Made by a program: the position numbers and the translations under genes
Shown here: piece after piece, positions 1-8,797 of the stretch
How positions within the stretch are numbered: position 1 is the stretch's first letter
Layout of the letters: each line of letters begins with the position of its first letter
DNA from: Christensenella sp. UBA4636
GTDB taxonomy: Bacteria > Bacillota > Clostridia > Christensenellales > Borkfalkiaceae
DNA length: 64,000 bases
Assembly: GCA_002405915.1 (NCBI GenBank)
Contig: DHMS01000033.1
Span: 129,748-193,747, forward strand
Reading direction: 5' to 3'
Notes under the pieces: generated by a model
The model's input: the letters and a program-made list of their open reading frames with translations, nothing else
The model's database searches: none
Told to the model about the DNA's origin: nothing

Positions 1-2095
1 ATTTTATCGTTTGCGGCTCTTCCTCTTGAATTGTCTGCGGCACCGCTTTGATTGCTTGTTCTGCCGTCTGCTCCGCAGTTTGATCTTCGAAAGGCTCTTG
101 CGGCTGCACGGGTTGCGGCTCTTCCGTCGCCGTTTGTTGCGGCGGTTCGGGTTGCGGTTCTTCTATTTGAATTTCGGGTTCCGCTTGCGCTTCGACTTCT
201 TCAATTGTTTGTTCCGCTTGCGGTTCGTCAAAGACCGTTAAAAACTCGTCCTCGTCCGACTGCTTTTCGGTTGTTTCCGAAATAACGTCGTCGAAAATGC
301 TTTTCGCTTCCTCTTCGTCGTCAACTTGTTCCGTCTGCTCGGTTACCTCATCTATCGGCGCAACCTCTTCGGGTTCGGCTTCTATAATAGGCTCCGTAAC
401 GGGTTCCGCTTGTTCGACGGATTCAACTTTTTCATCGACGGGTTCGGGAATTATTTTTTCTACCGTCGCGGTTTCGGGTTCAACTTCGGTCGTTTCTTTA
501 ATTTCGGTCGCCGTTACCTCTTCCGTTTGAGTTTCAACTTCTGTAGGGCTTTCTTCAACGGTTTCCGCTTGCGGTTCATCCTCTTCCGCCTTTGCGGGAG
601 TCGTGAAAAAGTCGCTTATTTCGCCCGAATTTTCCGTTTCTGCCGCGCCGAACAAAGCTTCTTCGAAAGAAATTTGTCCTTTAACGGGCGCAAATTCGTC
701 CTCTTCGTCGGCTGTTTCTTCGGCTTGTTCGCTTTCCGCGGTTTCTTGCGCCGTTTCTTCAATCTCCGTTGCTTCTTCGGCTTGTTCTACCTTTTCGACT
801 TCATCTTCGATTTTTTCTATTTCTAAGGTAGATTGTTCCACCTCTTCGATAGTTTCTTCTTCGACGGGCTTTTCTTCCGCTGTTTCGGGTTCGTTTACCT
901 CGGGTTCTTCGGCAACTTCCGTTTCGTCCTCAGAGACTTCTTCGTCGGAAGCTAAGTCGGAGGCTAAGTCGGGCGGGAGCGCGCATGTTGCGTCGGCTAT
1001 TCGCTCGACTTCTTCAATCGTTTTGATTTCTTCGTCCTCGGCTTCCTTTATAGGCTCGTCCGCCTTTTCTATGGCTGCGGCGGGACTTTCCGAAACGGTT
1101 AAGTTGCCCGACGAATATTCTTCTTCGTTAGTCGCTTCGATTTGTATTCCTTGCGGCTCGGCTTCTTCAAGCTCTTTGGGTTCTTCTGAAAGTTCTTCCG
1201 TTTCGACCTCTTCTGTTTCCTCTTCGGTTTCGGTTTGTTCTTCTACCTCTTCGCCGTCGATTTTTTCAGCCGTTTCTTCGTCGATATTTTCTTCGGCTTC
1301 GTCGGCTGCTTCGTCGATTTCGGGTTCGCCGTCTTTTTCGGTTTCTTCTATCTCGTCGGAAATTTCAAGTTTTTCCTCTTCGACGGGCAAATCTTCTGCG
1401 GGTTCTTCTTCCGCTTCTTCTTGCTCGTCCGAAACTTCCGCTTCTGCGGGTTCTTCAACTTCTTCGGGTTCGGTTTCTTCCGCCGTTTTCTCGATAGTCG
1501 CGGTTTCTTCCGCCGTTTCGGCTTTCAAATCTTCTTCTAAGTCCGGTTCGAAGTTAACGCTTTCTTTCCATTTTTCAAAGGTTTTTTCTTCCTCTTCCGT
1601 TTCCTCTTCCGTTTCGTCGTCATCTATTGGCACGTAAGAGCTTAAAAAATCCTCGTCCGGTTCGAAGTCCACCTTGGAGCGGTCGAAAACGAAAGGCTTT
1701 TTTTCTTCGGCTTCGCCGATTTCGGGTTCGCCGTCTTTTTCGGTTTCTTCTATCTCGTCGGAAATTTCAAGTCTTTCCTCTTCTTCGGGCAAGTCCTCTT
1801 CGATTTCTTCCGCCGTTTCTTCGTCGGTTACATCTTCGGAAGTTTTTTCCGTTTCTTTCGCGGCTTCATCGTCCAAAGTTTCTTCAACCTCTTCGGGAGC
1901 GGTTGTAAGTTCTTTTTCGGTTTCTACCTCTGCGGGCGTTTCTACTTTTACTTCTTCCGTTTCGGCTTCCTCGGAGAATTTGCCCGTTTGCTCGTTTATT
2001 TCGAAAAACGTTACGGGAATAGGCTTAGGAGTAACGGAAAATCCTCCGCCCCGCGTTTTTATTTTATTTTTTTTCTTCTTTTTTTCTTTGTACAT
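1..2095 (-). CDS. Acidic, repetitive, probably disordered protein downstream of ftsA (C-terminus off left edge)
   Basis: This frame is open on the minus strand from an ATG at 2095 to the window edge, about 698 codons. I checked it triplet by triplet and found no stop. A strong ribosome site (GGGAGGT) lies 5 bases before the ATG. The N-terminus is short and basic (MYKEKKKKKNKIKTRGGGF), followed by a small hydrophobic patch (PIPVTFFEI). After that the protein is dominated by Glu with Pro, Thr, Val, Ser and Asp, becoming Gln/Pro-rich toward the edge. No catalytic motif or membrane segment is visible. It follows ftsA by 59 bases, a position often held by ftsZ, so co-expression with the division genes is likely. 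The function is unknown. A folded C-terminal domain beyond the edge cannot be excluded. Confidence 0.85.
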   Translation of the reverse strand, partial: MYKEKKKKKNKIKTRGGGFSVTPKPIPVTFFEINEQTGKFSEEAETEEVKVETPAEVETEKELTTAPEEVEETLDDEAAKETEKTSEDVTDEETAEEIEEDLPEEEERLEISDEIEETEKDGEPEIGEAEEKKPFVFDRSKVDFEPDEDFLSSYVPIDDDETEEETEEEEKTFEKWKESVNFEPDLEEDLKAETAEETATIEKTAEETEPEEVEEPAEAEVSDEQEEAEEEPAEDLPVEEEKLEISDEIEETEKDGEPEIDEAADEAEENIDEETAEKIDGEEVEEQTETEEETEEVETEELSEEPKELEEAEPQGIQIEATNEEEYSSGNLTVSESPAAAIEKADEPIKEAEDEEIKTIEEVERIADATCALPPDLASDLASDEEVSEDETEVAEEPEVNEPETAEEKPVEEETIEEVEQSTLEIEKIEDEVEKVEQAEEATEIEETAQETAESEQAEETADEEDEFAPVKGQISFEEALFGAAETENSGEISDFFTTPAKAEEDEPQAETVEESPTEVETQTEEVTATEIKETTEVEPETATVEKIIPEPVDEKVESVEQAEPVTEPIIEAEPEEVAPIDEVTEQTEQVDDEEEAKSIFDDVISETTEKQSDEDEFLTVFDEPQAEQTIEEVEAQAEPEIQIEEPQPEPPQQTATEEPQPVQPQEPFEDQTAEQTAEQAIKAVPQTIQEEEPQTIK
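1316..1792 (-). repeat. In-frame 75-bp direct repeat inside the acidic gene (1316-1390 and 1718-1792)
   Basis: The two 75-bp copies lie 402 bases (134 codons) apart, and the first 55 bases are identical. Each encodes a stretch around EEETEKDGEPEI on the minus strand. A smaller shared unit (VDFEPDED / VNFEPDLE) sits next to them. The spacing keeps the reading frame, so the gene appears to have grown by internal duplication. Confidence 0.8.
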
Positions 2096-2154
2096 TTTTA
2101 CCTCCCTATTTTTTATTTGCTCGCTCAAAACTTAAAGCGGTATATGCGTTTTTA

Positions 2155-3276
2155 TTATTCGCTCAAATTAAGCGCGTAGTTTAAAAGAGCTAATTTAGAG
2201 CTGTCGTCGGGCTTTGCCATATAGGCTATCGGCGGGCAGATTACGTTGACGGGCATTTCTATATATTCGCTGAGCCGCTCTTTGCCGCCGCGTATATAAG
2301 ATATTCCGCCGCCCGTTAAGGTCACCGCCATGTTGTGCGGCAATTTTACGCGGCTTTCCGCCATAGCCTTGTCCACTTGTTCGGCAATGTCGCCGATGAC
2401 GTTACGAGCAATGTCGTTACAATCCTTTTGCGGAAAAGATAAAATTTCTTCGCCCCAGGTTATTTCGTACGCGCCCTCGGCGACTTCGGGCACCGACAAA
2501 TTGAGCCGCCGCTTTATTCTTTCGGCAAGTTCGAAGCTTACGTTCAGCCTTTCGTAAAGGTAAGCCGTAATGTGTCCGCCGCCTATCGGGAAGGACTTAT
2601 GATACAAAAGCCCGCCGCCGTAGCAGATTGAGAACGTAGATGTAGTGTAGCCGACGTCGAGCAGAAGAACGTACGAAAACCGCTCCGACGGGGAGAAAAG
2701 AAACAAACTTTCCGCAATCGCAACAGGCACGAACGTTATCTTTTTTACGCCGAACGACGAAAACGCGCTTCTTATCGTATCAAGAAAACCTTTTTCGGCA
2801 AGAAAGAAGGTAACGTAACCGTTGACGGAAGATGTGGTTTCCTTTAACAAACTTTCGACCCGTCTTTCGCCGTCGAGATAGTACATAACGCCGCGGCGGT
2901 CTATGACCTCGTAGCCGTTTCTCGCCACCGTGCCGCCCGCTTCCGTTAAAAATTCGTCCACGTCTTTGGCGCGCAATCTTTTGCGGCGGTTGTAGTAAGT
3001 GCGTTGTTGTCTGTTTTCCGTTATCGTGAAATCGCCGGGAACGCCGACGAAAATTTCGTCTATTCTGGCTTTCGCCGTTTCCGCGACCGACTTATAAGCC
3101 GAGCGCAACGCAAAAACGAGGCTTTGGGGATTATCGAGCGCGCCGTCGTAAAAACCTTCGTGAGAAACTTCGGAAATCGCTCGTATTATGAAATTTTTAT
3201 TAACGCCGTTTTCGCCTATCAAGCCCGTGACTTTGGACGAGCCTATATCGAAAACCGCGACCGCGTCTTTAAGCAT
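2155..3276 (-). CDS. ftsA: Cell division protein FtsA (short form)
   Basis: This is an actin-like ATPase that normally links FtsZ filaments to the membrane at the division site. The N-terminal nucleotide motif DIGSSKVTGLIGE and the second-lobe motif LDVGYTTSTF, followed by FPIGGGHIT, identify the family. The start is the ATG at 3276, which has GGAG 8 bases upstream and overlaps the ftsQ stop by 8 bases. Upstream in-frame starts lie inside ftsQ and lack a better site. At 373 residues it is shorter than E. coli or B. subtilis FtsA (about 420-440). It ends soon after the ATPase fold (NYALNLSE) with no obvious amphipathic C-terminal helix for membrane binding. Another protein may therefore supply the anchor. 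Confidence 0.9.
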   Translation of the reverse strand: MLKDAVAVFDIGSSKVTGLIGENGVNKNFIIRAISEVSHEGFYDGALDNPQSLVFALRSAYKSVAETAKARIDEIFVGVPGDFTITENRQQRTYYNRRKRLRAKDVDEFLTEAGGTVARNGYEVIDRRGVMYYLDGERRVESLLKETTSSVNGYVTFFLAEKGFLDTIRSAFSSFGVKKITFVPVAIAESLFLFSPSERFSYVLLLDVGYTTSTFSICYGGGLLYHKSFPIGGGHITAYLYERLNVSFELAERIKRRLNLSVPEVAEGAYEITWGEEILSFPQKDCNDIARNVIGDIAEQVDKAMAESRVKLPHNMAVTLTGGGISYIRGGKERLSEYIEMPVNVICPPIAYMAKPDDSSKLALLNYALNLSE

Positions 3277-4054
3277 TTTGACTCTCCTTTTCATGCGTGG
3301 TGTAAGTTGCAGCAACTTCGCCTTTGACTTCGTTGCAAATTATTATGCCTTCAGTCTTTTCCCCGTCGGAAAGGGTGTTGTATTTAGCTATGCCCGCTTG
3401 GATTTTGGCTTTGCCCTTGTCGAGCGCTTTGCGGACTTCTATAATAACTCCGTCGCGGAGCGTAACGTAAACCGTAATATTGCCCTTTTCTTCCTTTCTT
3501 TCGAATACGGTGACGGACGAAAGCGCGTCGCGCGGGCTTGCGAAAGAGGAAATAATATTCGCCGTTACTTCGAGTATTCCGCCATCCGTTACGTTTAGCG
3601 TTTGCTTTTCCTTGACTTCCACCTTGTCTATCGTGTCGAAGGAAAGGATAATGTTGTCAAGCCCGTCGGGGTTTTTAAGGCTTGTCCTCTTTGCGACGAC
3701 GGAATATTCCTCGTCGAGGATATAATACGTGCCGTCGCCCGCGGGGATAGCAAACCGCTCCTGCCTACCGGTGAGTTCAACCTTAATGGCGTTCGGGTAA
3801 ACCTTTTTTACGGACTTTACTTTGAGGGAAGTTTCTTCCGTGATTTTTCTTTCGATTTCCTTAACGCTGACGAACAAGAGGTTGCGCCCTTTGTAAGACG
3901 AAAGGACCTCTTCGGCTTTGGCTACTTCGTCGTCCGTATAGACGGAATAGTAAGCGTTCACGTCGCGTACGGTAAAAACAACGTGAAAAATCATCGCCGC
4001 GAACGCGAGCGTTGTCAAAACCGATAAAATTATAACGAGCCTTGCGTGCTTCAT
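3269..4054 (-). CDS. ftsQ: Cell division protein FtsQ/DivIB
   Basis: This is a bitopic divisome protein of 261 residues. It has a short cytoplasmic start, one membrane segment at about residues 6-27, then an extracellular POTRA-like region around residues 30-100 (TDDEVAKAEEVLSSYKGRNL, then VKSVKKVYPNAIKVEL) and a beta-rich domain. It would hold FtsL/DivIC and regulate septal wall synthesis. Its ATG lies 1 base after the murA stop, and its 3' end overlaps ftsA by 8 bases, so translation is coupled. Sequence conservation in this family is low. The call rests on topology, the POTRA pattern and gene order. Confidence 0.85.
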   Translation of the reverse strand: MKHARLVIILSVLTTLAFAAMIFHVVFTVRDVNAYYSVYTDDEVAKAEEVLSSYKGRNLLFVSVKEIERKITEETSLKVKSVKKVYPNAIKVELTGRQERFAIPAGDGTYYILDEEYSVVAKRTSLKNPDGLDNIILSFDTIDKVEVKEKQTLNVTDGGILEVTANIISSFASPRDALSSVTVFERKEEKGNITVYVTLRDGVIIEVRKALDKGKAKIQAGIAKYNTLSDGEKTEGIIICNEVKGEVAATYTTHEKESQNA

Positions 4055-4055
4055 G

Positions 4056-5306
4056 TTATTTTTCCTTAACCCTCGCCCCTAACGAAGCGAGTTTTTTGTC
4101 TATTTCGAAATATCCTCTTTCAACGTGGTTCATGCCGGCGATTACGGAACGCCCTTCCGCGGATAGCGCCGCTATTATGAGCGCCGCGCCGCCGCGTAAA
4201 TCTTCGGCTTGCATTTCTGCGCCGAAAATATTTTTGCCGTTCACGGTCACCACTCTGCCGTCCGCCTTTATATCTGCGCCCGTCTTTAAAAGTTCTTTTA
4301 CGTAGTCGAAACGGGAATCGAACACGGCTTCGGTTAAAACCGTTTTACCTTGAGCGGAACATGCCGCCGCGACGAGCTGCGGATGCAAATCGGTCGGGAA
4401 GCCCGGGTAGGGCGCCGTTATTATTTTGCCGTAGCCCGCGCGCGTTGAAAAAGTCTGTATATATATATTATCATCTTTTTGGGTGATTTGGCAAGTGTTA
4501 TAACGAATTTTCTCGACAAGCGGCAAAATATTTCCTAAATTTGCGCCTTTTAAAAGGGCTTCGCCGCCAGTGGAAAGCACCGCAAGCAAAAAAGTTCCCG
4601 TTTCTATCCTATCCTCGATGGGCGTAAAGGAAAAACCGCCGTACAAATTTTTAACGCCGTCAACCCTTATAACGTCCGTTCCCGCGCCGCTAATGTTCGC
4701 TCCCGCGCGGCGCAAAAAGCTTTGCAGATCTACTATTTCCGGTTCCTTTGCGGCGTTTCTTATAAGCGTTACGCCGTCGGCAAGGGTAGCCGCCATCATT
4801 AAGTTTTCGGTCGCGCCTACGCTCGGGTATCTAAGCACCACATTGCCGCCCGTAAGAGAGGGCGCGAAAAAGTTCAACGCCTCTTCCGTTTCGAAAGCGT
4901 TAACGCCGATTTTCTTTAAGGCTTCGATATGTATGTCCACGGGGCGCGCGCCTATTTTGCACCCGCCGGGGCGCGGAACGCAAGCGACTTTGAAACGAGA
5001 AACGAGCGCGCCGACCGTAAAGAACGACGCGCGTATTTTTTGCGTGAGAGTTTTTGATAGGCGAGTAGAAAAAACGTCGGTCGAATCTATGTACGCGCCG
5101 TCCTGTTTGAACACGACTTTCGCGCCGAGCGAACGCAAGATATCGCCCATCACGAAAACGTCGCCGATAGCGGGGCAGTCGTTAATAAAAACTTCGCCGC
5201 GTATCATAAGGCTTGCAGCCATTAGCGCGAGAACGGAATTTTTCGCCCTCGATATCTTCACCTCTCCGCTTAGCTTCTTGCCGCCGTCGATTATGAGTTC
5301 ACGCAT
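4056..5306 (-). CDS. murA: UDP-N-acetylglucosamine 1-carboxyvinyltransferase MurA
   Basis: This cytoplasmic enzyme transfers enolpyruvate from PEP to UDP-GlcNAc, the first committed step of peptidoglycan synthesis. Lys22-Asn23 and the loop PGGCKIGARP are present, with Cys116 matching the PEP and fosfomycin target Cys115 of E. coli. Length (416 residues) is normal. The ATG at 5306 is chosen because AAAGGTG sits 7 bases upstream. A GTG at 5315 is in frame but forms part of that ribosome site. It lies between ftsW and ftsQ. Many Firmicutes have two MurA paralogs, and nothing here says whether this is the only one. Confidence 0.95.
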   Translation of the reverse strand: MRELIIDGGKKLSGEVKISRAKNSVLALMAASLMIRGEVFINDCPAIGDVFVMGDILRSLGAKVVFKQDGAYIDSTDVFSTRLSKTLTQKIRASFFTVGALVSRFKVACVPRPGGCKIGARPVDIHIEALKKIGVNAFETEEALNFFAPSLTGGNVVLRYPSVGATENLMMAATLADGVTLIRNAAKEPEIVDLQSFLRRAGANISGAGTDVIRVDGVKNLYGGFSFTPIEDRIETGTFLLAVLSTGGEALLKGANLGNILPLVEKIRYNTCQITQKDDNIYIQTFSTRAGYGKIITAPYPGFPTDLHPQLVAAACSAQGKTVLTEAVFDSRFDYVKELLKTGADIKADGRVVTVNGKNIFGAEMQAEDLRGGAALIIAALSAEGRSVIAGMNHVERGYFEIDKKLASLGARVKEK

Positions 5307-5327
5307 TAAAAACACCTTTATTACAGT

Positions 5328-6473
5328 TTATGCGCTAATGCGGGGCGGAAGTGTGTTTCCGCGTTTTATCATTACTTCCGCCTTTCCTCTTGCGGAAATG
5401 TTGTAAAGCACACCGAACGCCGCCATGTTGACTACGAGCGACGTGTTGCCGGAGGAAACGAGCGGAAAAGGTATGCCCGTCGGCGGCACGCTTCCGCTCA
5501 CTACGAGCGCGTTCACGACGACTTGAAGAAAAAACGACGAGCTTATACCTACGGCTAAAAGATAGCCGAATAAGTCCGACGCGTTTTTCGCGGCTTTTAT
5601 ACCGCGCCAAGCAAGGACGAAACTTGCAAAAAGTAGGGCTATAACGCCGATAAAGCCCAATTCTTCGCCTATAACGGACAGGATAAAATCGCTCTCCGAG
5701 AATGGCAAAAAACGGTATTTTTGCCGTGAATTGAAAAGTCCCGAACCGAAAAATCCGCCGTTTCCGAGTCCGTAAAGAGATTGTATAAGCTGGTAACCTT
5801 CGCCCTTAGGGGTAGCCCACGGGTCCAAAAACGCGACGAGCCGTTTGAGCCTGTACGGCTCCATGATTATGAGAACGGGAACGAGCGCGAGGGCGGGAAC
5901 GAGGATAATTAAAAAGGTTTTTATCTTTACTCCCGCGGCGAACAAGACGACTAAAAGCGTTGCCGCAACGCACACCGTTACCGACATATTCGGCTCTAAC
6001 ATTATTAAAACCGCGCACGCGCCGCCCGCGAGAAGCGGCACCGAAACGCCTTTAAAACTCCTTGCGCTTTCGGGCTTTTTCGCAAAATACGCCGCTAAAA
6101 ACATTACGAGAAAAAGCCGCGCGAACTCCGACGGTTGAATGGTAAAAAGCCGCAGATTTATCCAGCGCGACGCGCCGTAAACCTTTACTCCAAGCCCCGG
6201 AACAAAGACGAGCGCAAGCAGCAAAAGTCCGCATAAATAAAGCCATTTTGCGGCTTTAAAGTACTTTTTATAATCAAAGTGCATCGTCAAAAACATTGCT
6301 ATAAGCCCGCCGAAGAACCCGACGAGCTGTTTTAAGGCAAAGTAAAAGCCGTTGCCGTAATCTTCCTCGCCGACGTAGCGGGAAGCCGAGTACACGGCTA
6401 CCACACCGAAGAGAGCGATAGCGGCAACGACTATCGGAATAATTATATCCCCTTTTACGCGTTTAATTTTCAT
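5328..6473 (-). CDS. ftsW: Lipid II polymerase FtsW/SpoVE (SEDS family)
   Basis: This integral membrane glycosyltransferase (381 residues, about ten membrane segments) polymerises lipid II with a class B PBP. SEDS signatures are visible: GASRWI, QPSEFAR, the extracellular FSESDFILSVIGEELG stretch that carries the catalytic Asp, and SGSVPPTGIPFPLVSSGNTS near the end. The start overlaps the murD 3' end by 11 bases and lacks a strong ribosome site, so it is probably coupled to murD translation. Position within dcw argues for FtsW or SpoVE rather than RodA. Which of the two cannot be settled, because one gene may serve both division and spore cortex. Confidence 0.92.
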   Translation of the reverse strand: MKIKRVKGDIIIPIVVAAIALFGVVAVYSASRYVGEEDYGNGFYFALKQLVGFFGGLIAMFLTMHFDYKKYFKAAKWLYLCGLLLLALVFVPGLGVKVYGASRWINLRLFTIQPSEFARLFLVMFLAAYFAKKPESARSFKGVSVPLLAGGACAVLIMLEPNMSVTVCVAATLLVVLFAAGVKIKTFLIILVPALALVPVLIIMEPYRLKRLVAFLDPWATPKGEGYQLIQSLYGLGNGGFFGSGLFNSRQKYRFLPFSESDFILSVIGEELGFIGVIALLFASFVLAWRGIKAAKNASDLFGYLLAVGISSSFFLQVVVNALVVSGSVPPTGIPFPLVSSGNTSLVVNMAAFGVLYNISARGKAEVMIKRGNTLPPRISA

Positions 6474-7812
6474 AAAGCGACTTTACAATCCTCTCGAACT
6501 CCGTACCCCTTTCGGCGTAATCGTAAAAACAATCGAACGAAGCGCAAGCGGGGCTTAAAAGCACGTCGTTTTTCTCTTTAGCCTCTATCTTCGCAATCTT
6601 TATCGCGCTTTCAAAGGACGGGGTCACCGAAATGTTTTTATATCCCGCCGCTTCGCTTGCCGAAAGCATTTTGAATCTGCTTGCGCCGGTTAAAACGGCA
6701 TGCACCGCAAAACTTCCGTTTAAAGCCGAAAAAAGCGGCGTAAAGTCTTGATTTTTATCGTACCCGCCGAGTATTAAAACGGTAGGCTTTTTAAGCGCGG
6801 ATATTGCTTTAAGGGTCGAATCGACGTTAGTCGCTTTTGAGTCGTTATAATAATTTACCTTGCCCGCCGTGTAGATTAACTCTATGCGGTGTCTAACGCC
6901 TTTGAAAGTCGAAAAAGCTTTGACGATATCTTCGTTTTTCACGTTTAAAATCTTTAAAACGGCAATAGCCGCCAAAGCGTTCTTTTCGTTATGTAAGCCG
7001 CTTAAAGTAAAGGACTTTAAGTCGAAAACCTTTTCGCCGTAAAAATAAAGCTCGTCGCCCTTTTTGTACGCGCCGTCGACTTCCTTTTCGGTAGAAAACC
7101 AGACGGGCTTAAAACGCGCGTTTTCGGCAAAATTCCTCGTTACTTCGTCGTCGTAGTTTAACACGGCGTATTCGCTTTCACGCAGGTTGGCAAGCAATTT
7201 TTTCTTTAAAAACTTGTAATTTTCAAAGGTGTAATGGCGGTCGAGATGATCGGGCGTAACGTTCAAAACGGCGGCGATATGCGGCGTGAATGACGAAAGC
7301 GTTTCAAGCTGAAAGGAAGAAACTTCCGTCACCGCGACAGGGTAGGAAAGCGCGTTTATTTCGTCCGACTTAGAGGTGAGCGGCACGCCTATGTTGCCAA
7401 CGAGGAAACTCTTTTCGTTCGCCGTTTGAAGCGCGGCGTTAATTAGCGAACAAGTCGTAGTTTTTCCGTTGGTACCCGTGACGGCGACGAACGTGGCGCG
7501 CGAAAAGAGATAGCCGAGTTCGAGTTCGCCCGTTATCCGTTTGCCCATGCGTTTTGCTTTGACGACGAGCGGATTATCGATAGGCACGCCCGGCGAAAGA
7601 ACGACGACGTCGCTGTTTCTTATGAAATTTTCGGGTGAATCGAGAGCGGAAACGCAACCCTTTTCCGATAGGTAGCGCATTGTTTTTTCTATTCTCGGCG
7701 CGCCGTCGTCATATGCGAAAACGGTTGCGCCCAAGCCAAGCAGTTTTTCTGCGACCGCTCTGCCGCTTAAAGAAAGCCCGAACACTAAGAATTTTTGCCT
7801 TTTAAAATCCAT
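6463..7812 (-). CDS. murD: UDP-N-acetylmuramoyl-L-alanine--D-glutamate ligase MurD
   Basis: This cytoplasmic Mur ligase adds D-Glu to UDP-MurNAc-L-Ala using ATP. It has a Rossmann-like N-domain (VFGLSLSGRA), the P-loop GTNGKTTT at residues 113-120, the central motif NVTPDHLDRH, and a C-terminal domain with YYNDSKATN and LILGGYDKN. Length is 449 residues. AAGGAG lies upstream of the ATG. It sits between mraY and ftsW in the usual Firmicute order, with murI (the D-Glu source) at the other end of the cluster. Confidence 0.96.
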   Translation of the reverse strand: MDFKRQKFLVFGLSLSGRAVAEKLLGLGATVFAYDDGAPRIEKTMRYLSEKGCVSALDSPENFIRNSDVVVLSPGVPIDNPLVVKAKRMGKRITGELELGYLFSRATFVAVTGTNGKTTTCSLINAALQTANEKSFLVGNIGVPLTSKSDEINALSYPVAVTEVSSFQLETLSSFTPHIAAVLNVTPDHLDRHYTFENYKFLKKKLLANLRESEYAVLNYDDEVTRNFAENARFKPVWFSTEKEVDGAYKKGDELYFYGEKVFDLKSFTLSGLHNEKNALAAIAVLKILNVKNEDIVKAFSTFKGVRHRIELIYTAGKVNYYNDSKATNVDSTLKAISALKKPTVLILGGYDKNQDFTPLFSALNGSFAVHAVLTGASRFKMLSASEAAGYKNISVTPSFESAIKIAKIEAKEKNDVLLSPACASFDCFYDYAERGTEFERIVKSLYEN

Positions 7813-7848
7813 AAAAAATTTTCTCCTTATATTATTATTGAAAGAGTT

Positions 7849-8796
7849 TTAGCGTAAAAAACAGACGAGAGAAGCGCAGACGGAAAGCAAAAAATAAAGT
7901 ATGGCGACGCGCGGTTCCGACCACGAAGAGTGTTGCAAATGGTGGTGAAAGGGAGCCATTTTGAACGCTCTCCTTTTTGTTCGCTTATAGTGCAAAACTT
8001 GAATTATCACGCTTACGCCCGAGATAACGAAACACACGCCCGAAAGCGCGGAATAGAGCGCGCAACCCGAAAAGCAAGCGATACTCGACACCGCCGCGCC
8101 GATTGCAAGCGAGCCGCAGTCGCCCATAAAAACTTTTGCGGGATAAACGTTGAAGAACAAAAACCCGACGAGCGAAAACGCGAAAATTACGGCATATATG
8201 CTCAATCCGTTTTCGCCACCCTTCAAAAACGCAAGCGCGCCCACGCAAAGGAGAACGGGAAAGGAAGCGGACGAAGCAAGCCCGTCAAGTCCGTCGGTTA
8301 AGTTAACGCAATTTGTGAGAGATAAAAACACGAACGCGACGAACGGAAAGTACCATATTCCGATATTAAAAGACAAATCGGTAAAAGGCAAAAAGACGTA
8401 AGTTTTTTCCGTTCTCACCGCAAACGCCGCCGCGACTAACGCGCCTAAAAGCTCAAAAATTATCTTTTGCCACGGCGTTAAGCCCTCGTTGCGCGAAAAC
8501 TTTATCTTGATAAAATCGTCGGCAAAACCGACGGCGGCGTAAAAAAGAGTTAAGCCGCACGCGACGAGCGTAGTCATGTTGAAGCCCGTGAAAAAAGCGG
8601 CAAGGATAACGGACGGGATAACGAAAATTATTCCGCCCATCGTCGGCGTACCCGATTTTTTGTTGTGTTCGGGAACGTATTTGTTTATCGGTTGCCCCGC
8701 CTTTAATTTCTTTAATAGCGGCAGAAATATAAAGCCGAAAACAAGGCTTAACGACAGAGAAACGAGCGAAGATACGACTAATTTTTGAAGCGGCAT
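7849..8796 (-). CDS. mraY: Phospho-MurNAc-pentapeptide transferase MraY
   Basis: This integral membrane enzyme makes lipid I from UDP-MurNAc-pentapeptide and undecaprenyl phosphate. Family landmarks are all present: PTMGG near residue 51, the Asp pair FADDFIK (D93, D94), NLTDGLDGLA at 165-174, FMGDCGSLAIG with Asp226, and the late histidine loop (His284-286, in PFHHHLQ). Length is 315 residues with about ten membrane segments. The ATG is one base after the murE stop and has GGAGGT upstream. Confidence 0.96.
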   Translation of the reverse strand: MPLQKLVVSSLVSLSLSLVFGFIFLPLLKKLKAGQPINKYVPEHNKKSGTPTMGGIIFVIPSVILAAFFTGFNMTTLVACGLTLFYAAVGFADDFIKIKFSRNEGLTPWQKIIFELLGALVAAAFAVRTEKTYVFLPFTDLSFNIGIWYFPFVAFVFLSLTNCVNLTDGLDGLASSASFPVLLCVGALAFLKGGENGLSIYAVIFAFSLVGFLFFNVYPAKVFMGDCGSLAIGAAVSSIACFSGCALYSALSGVCFVISGVSVIIQVLHYKRTKRRAFKMAPFHHHLQHSSWSEPRVAILYFLLSVCASLVCFLR

Positions 8797-8797
8797 A

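Noticed and set aside
603..1637. Long Ser-rich plus-strand frame, and neighbours at 11-241, 297-826 and 1674-2135
   Set aside because: They are complements of the Glu codons (GAA/GAG) of the minus-strand acidic gene, which has a good ribosome site and operon position. The plus frames have none.
5306..5315. GTG start for murA three codons upstream
   Set aside because: The GTG is part of the AAAGGTG ribosome site of the better-placed ATG.
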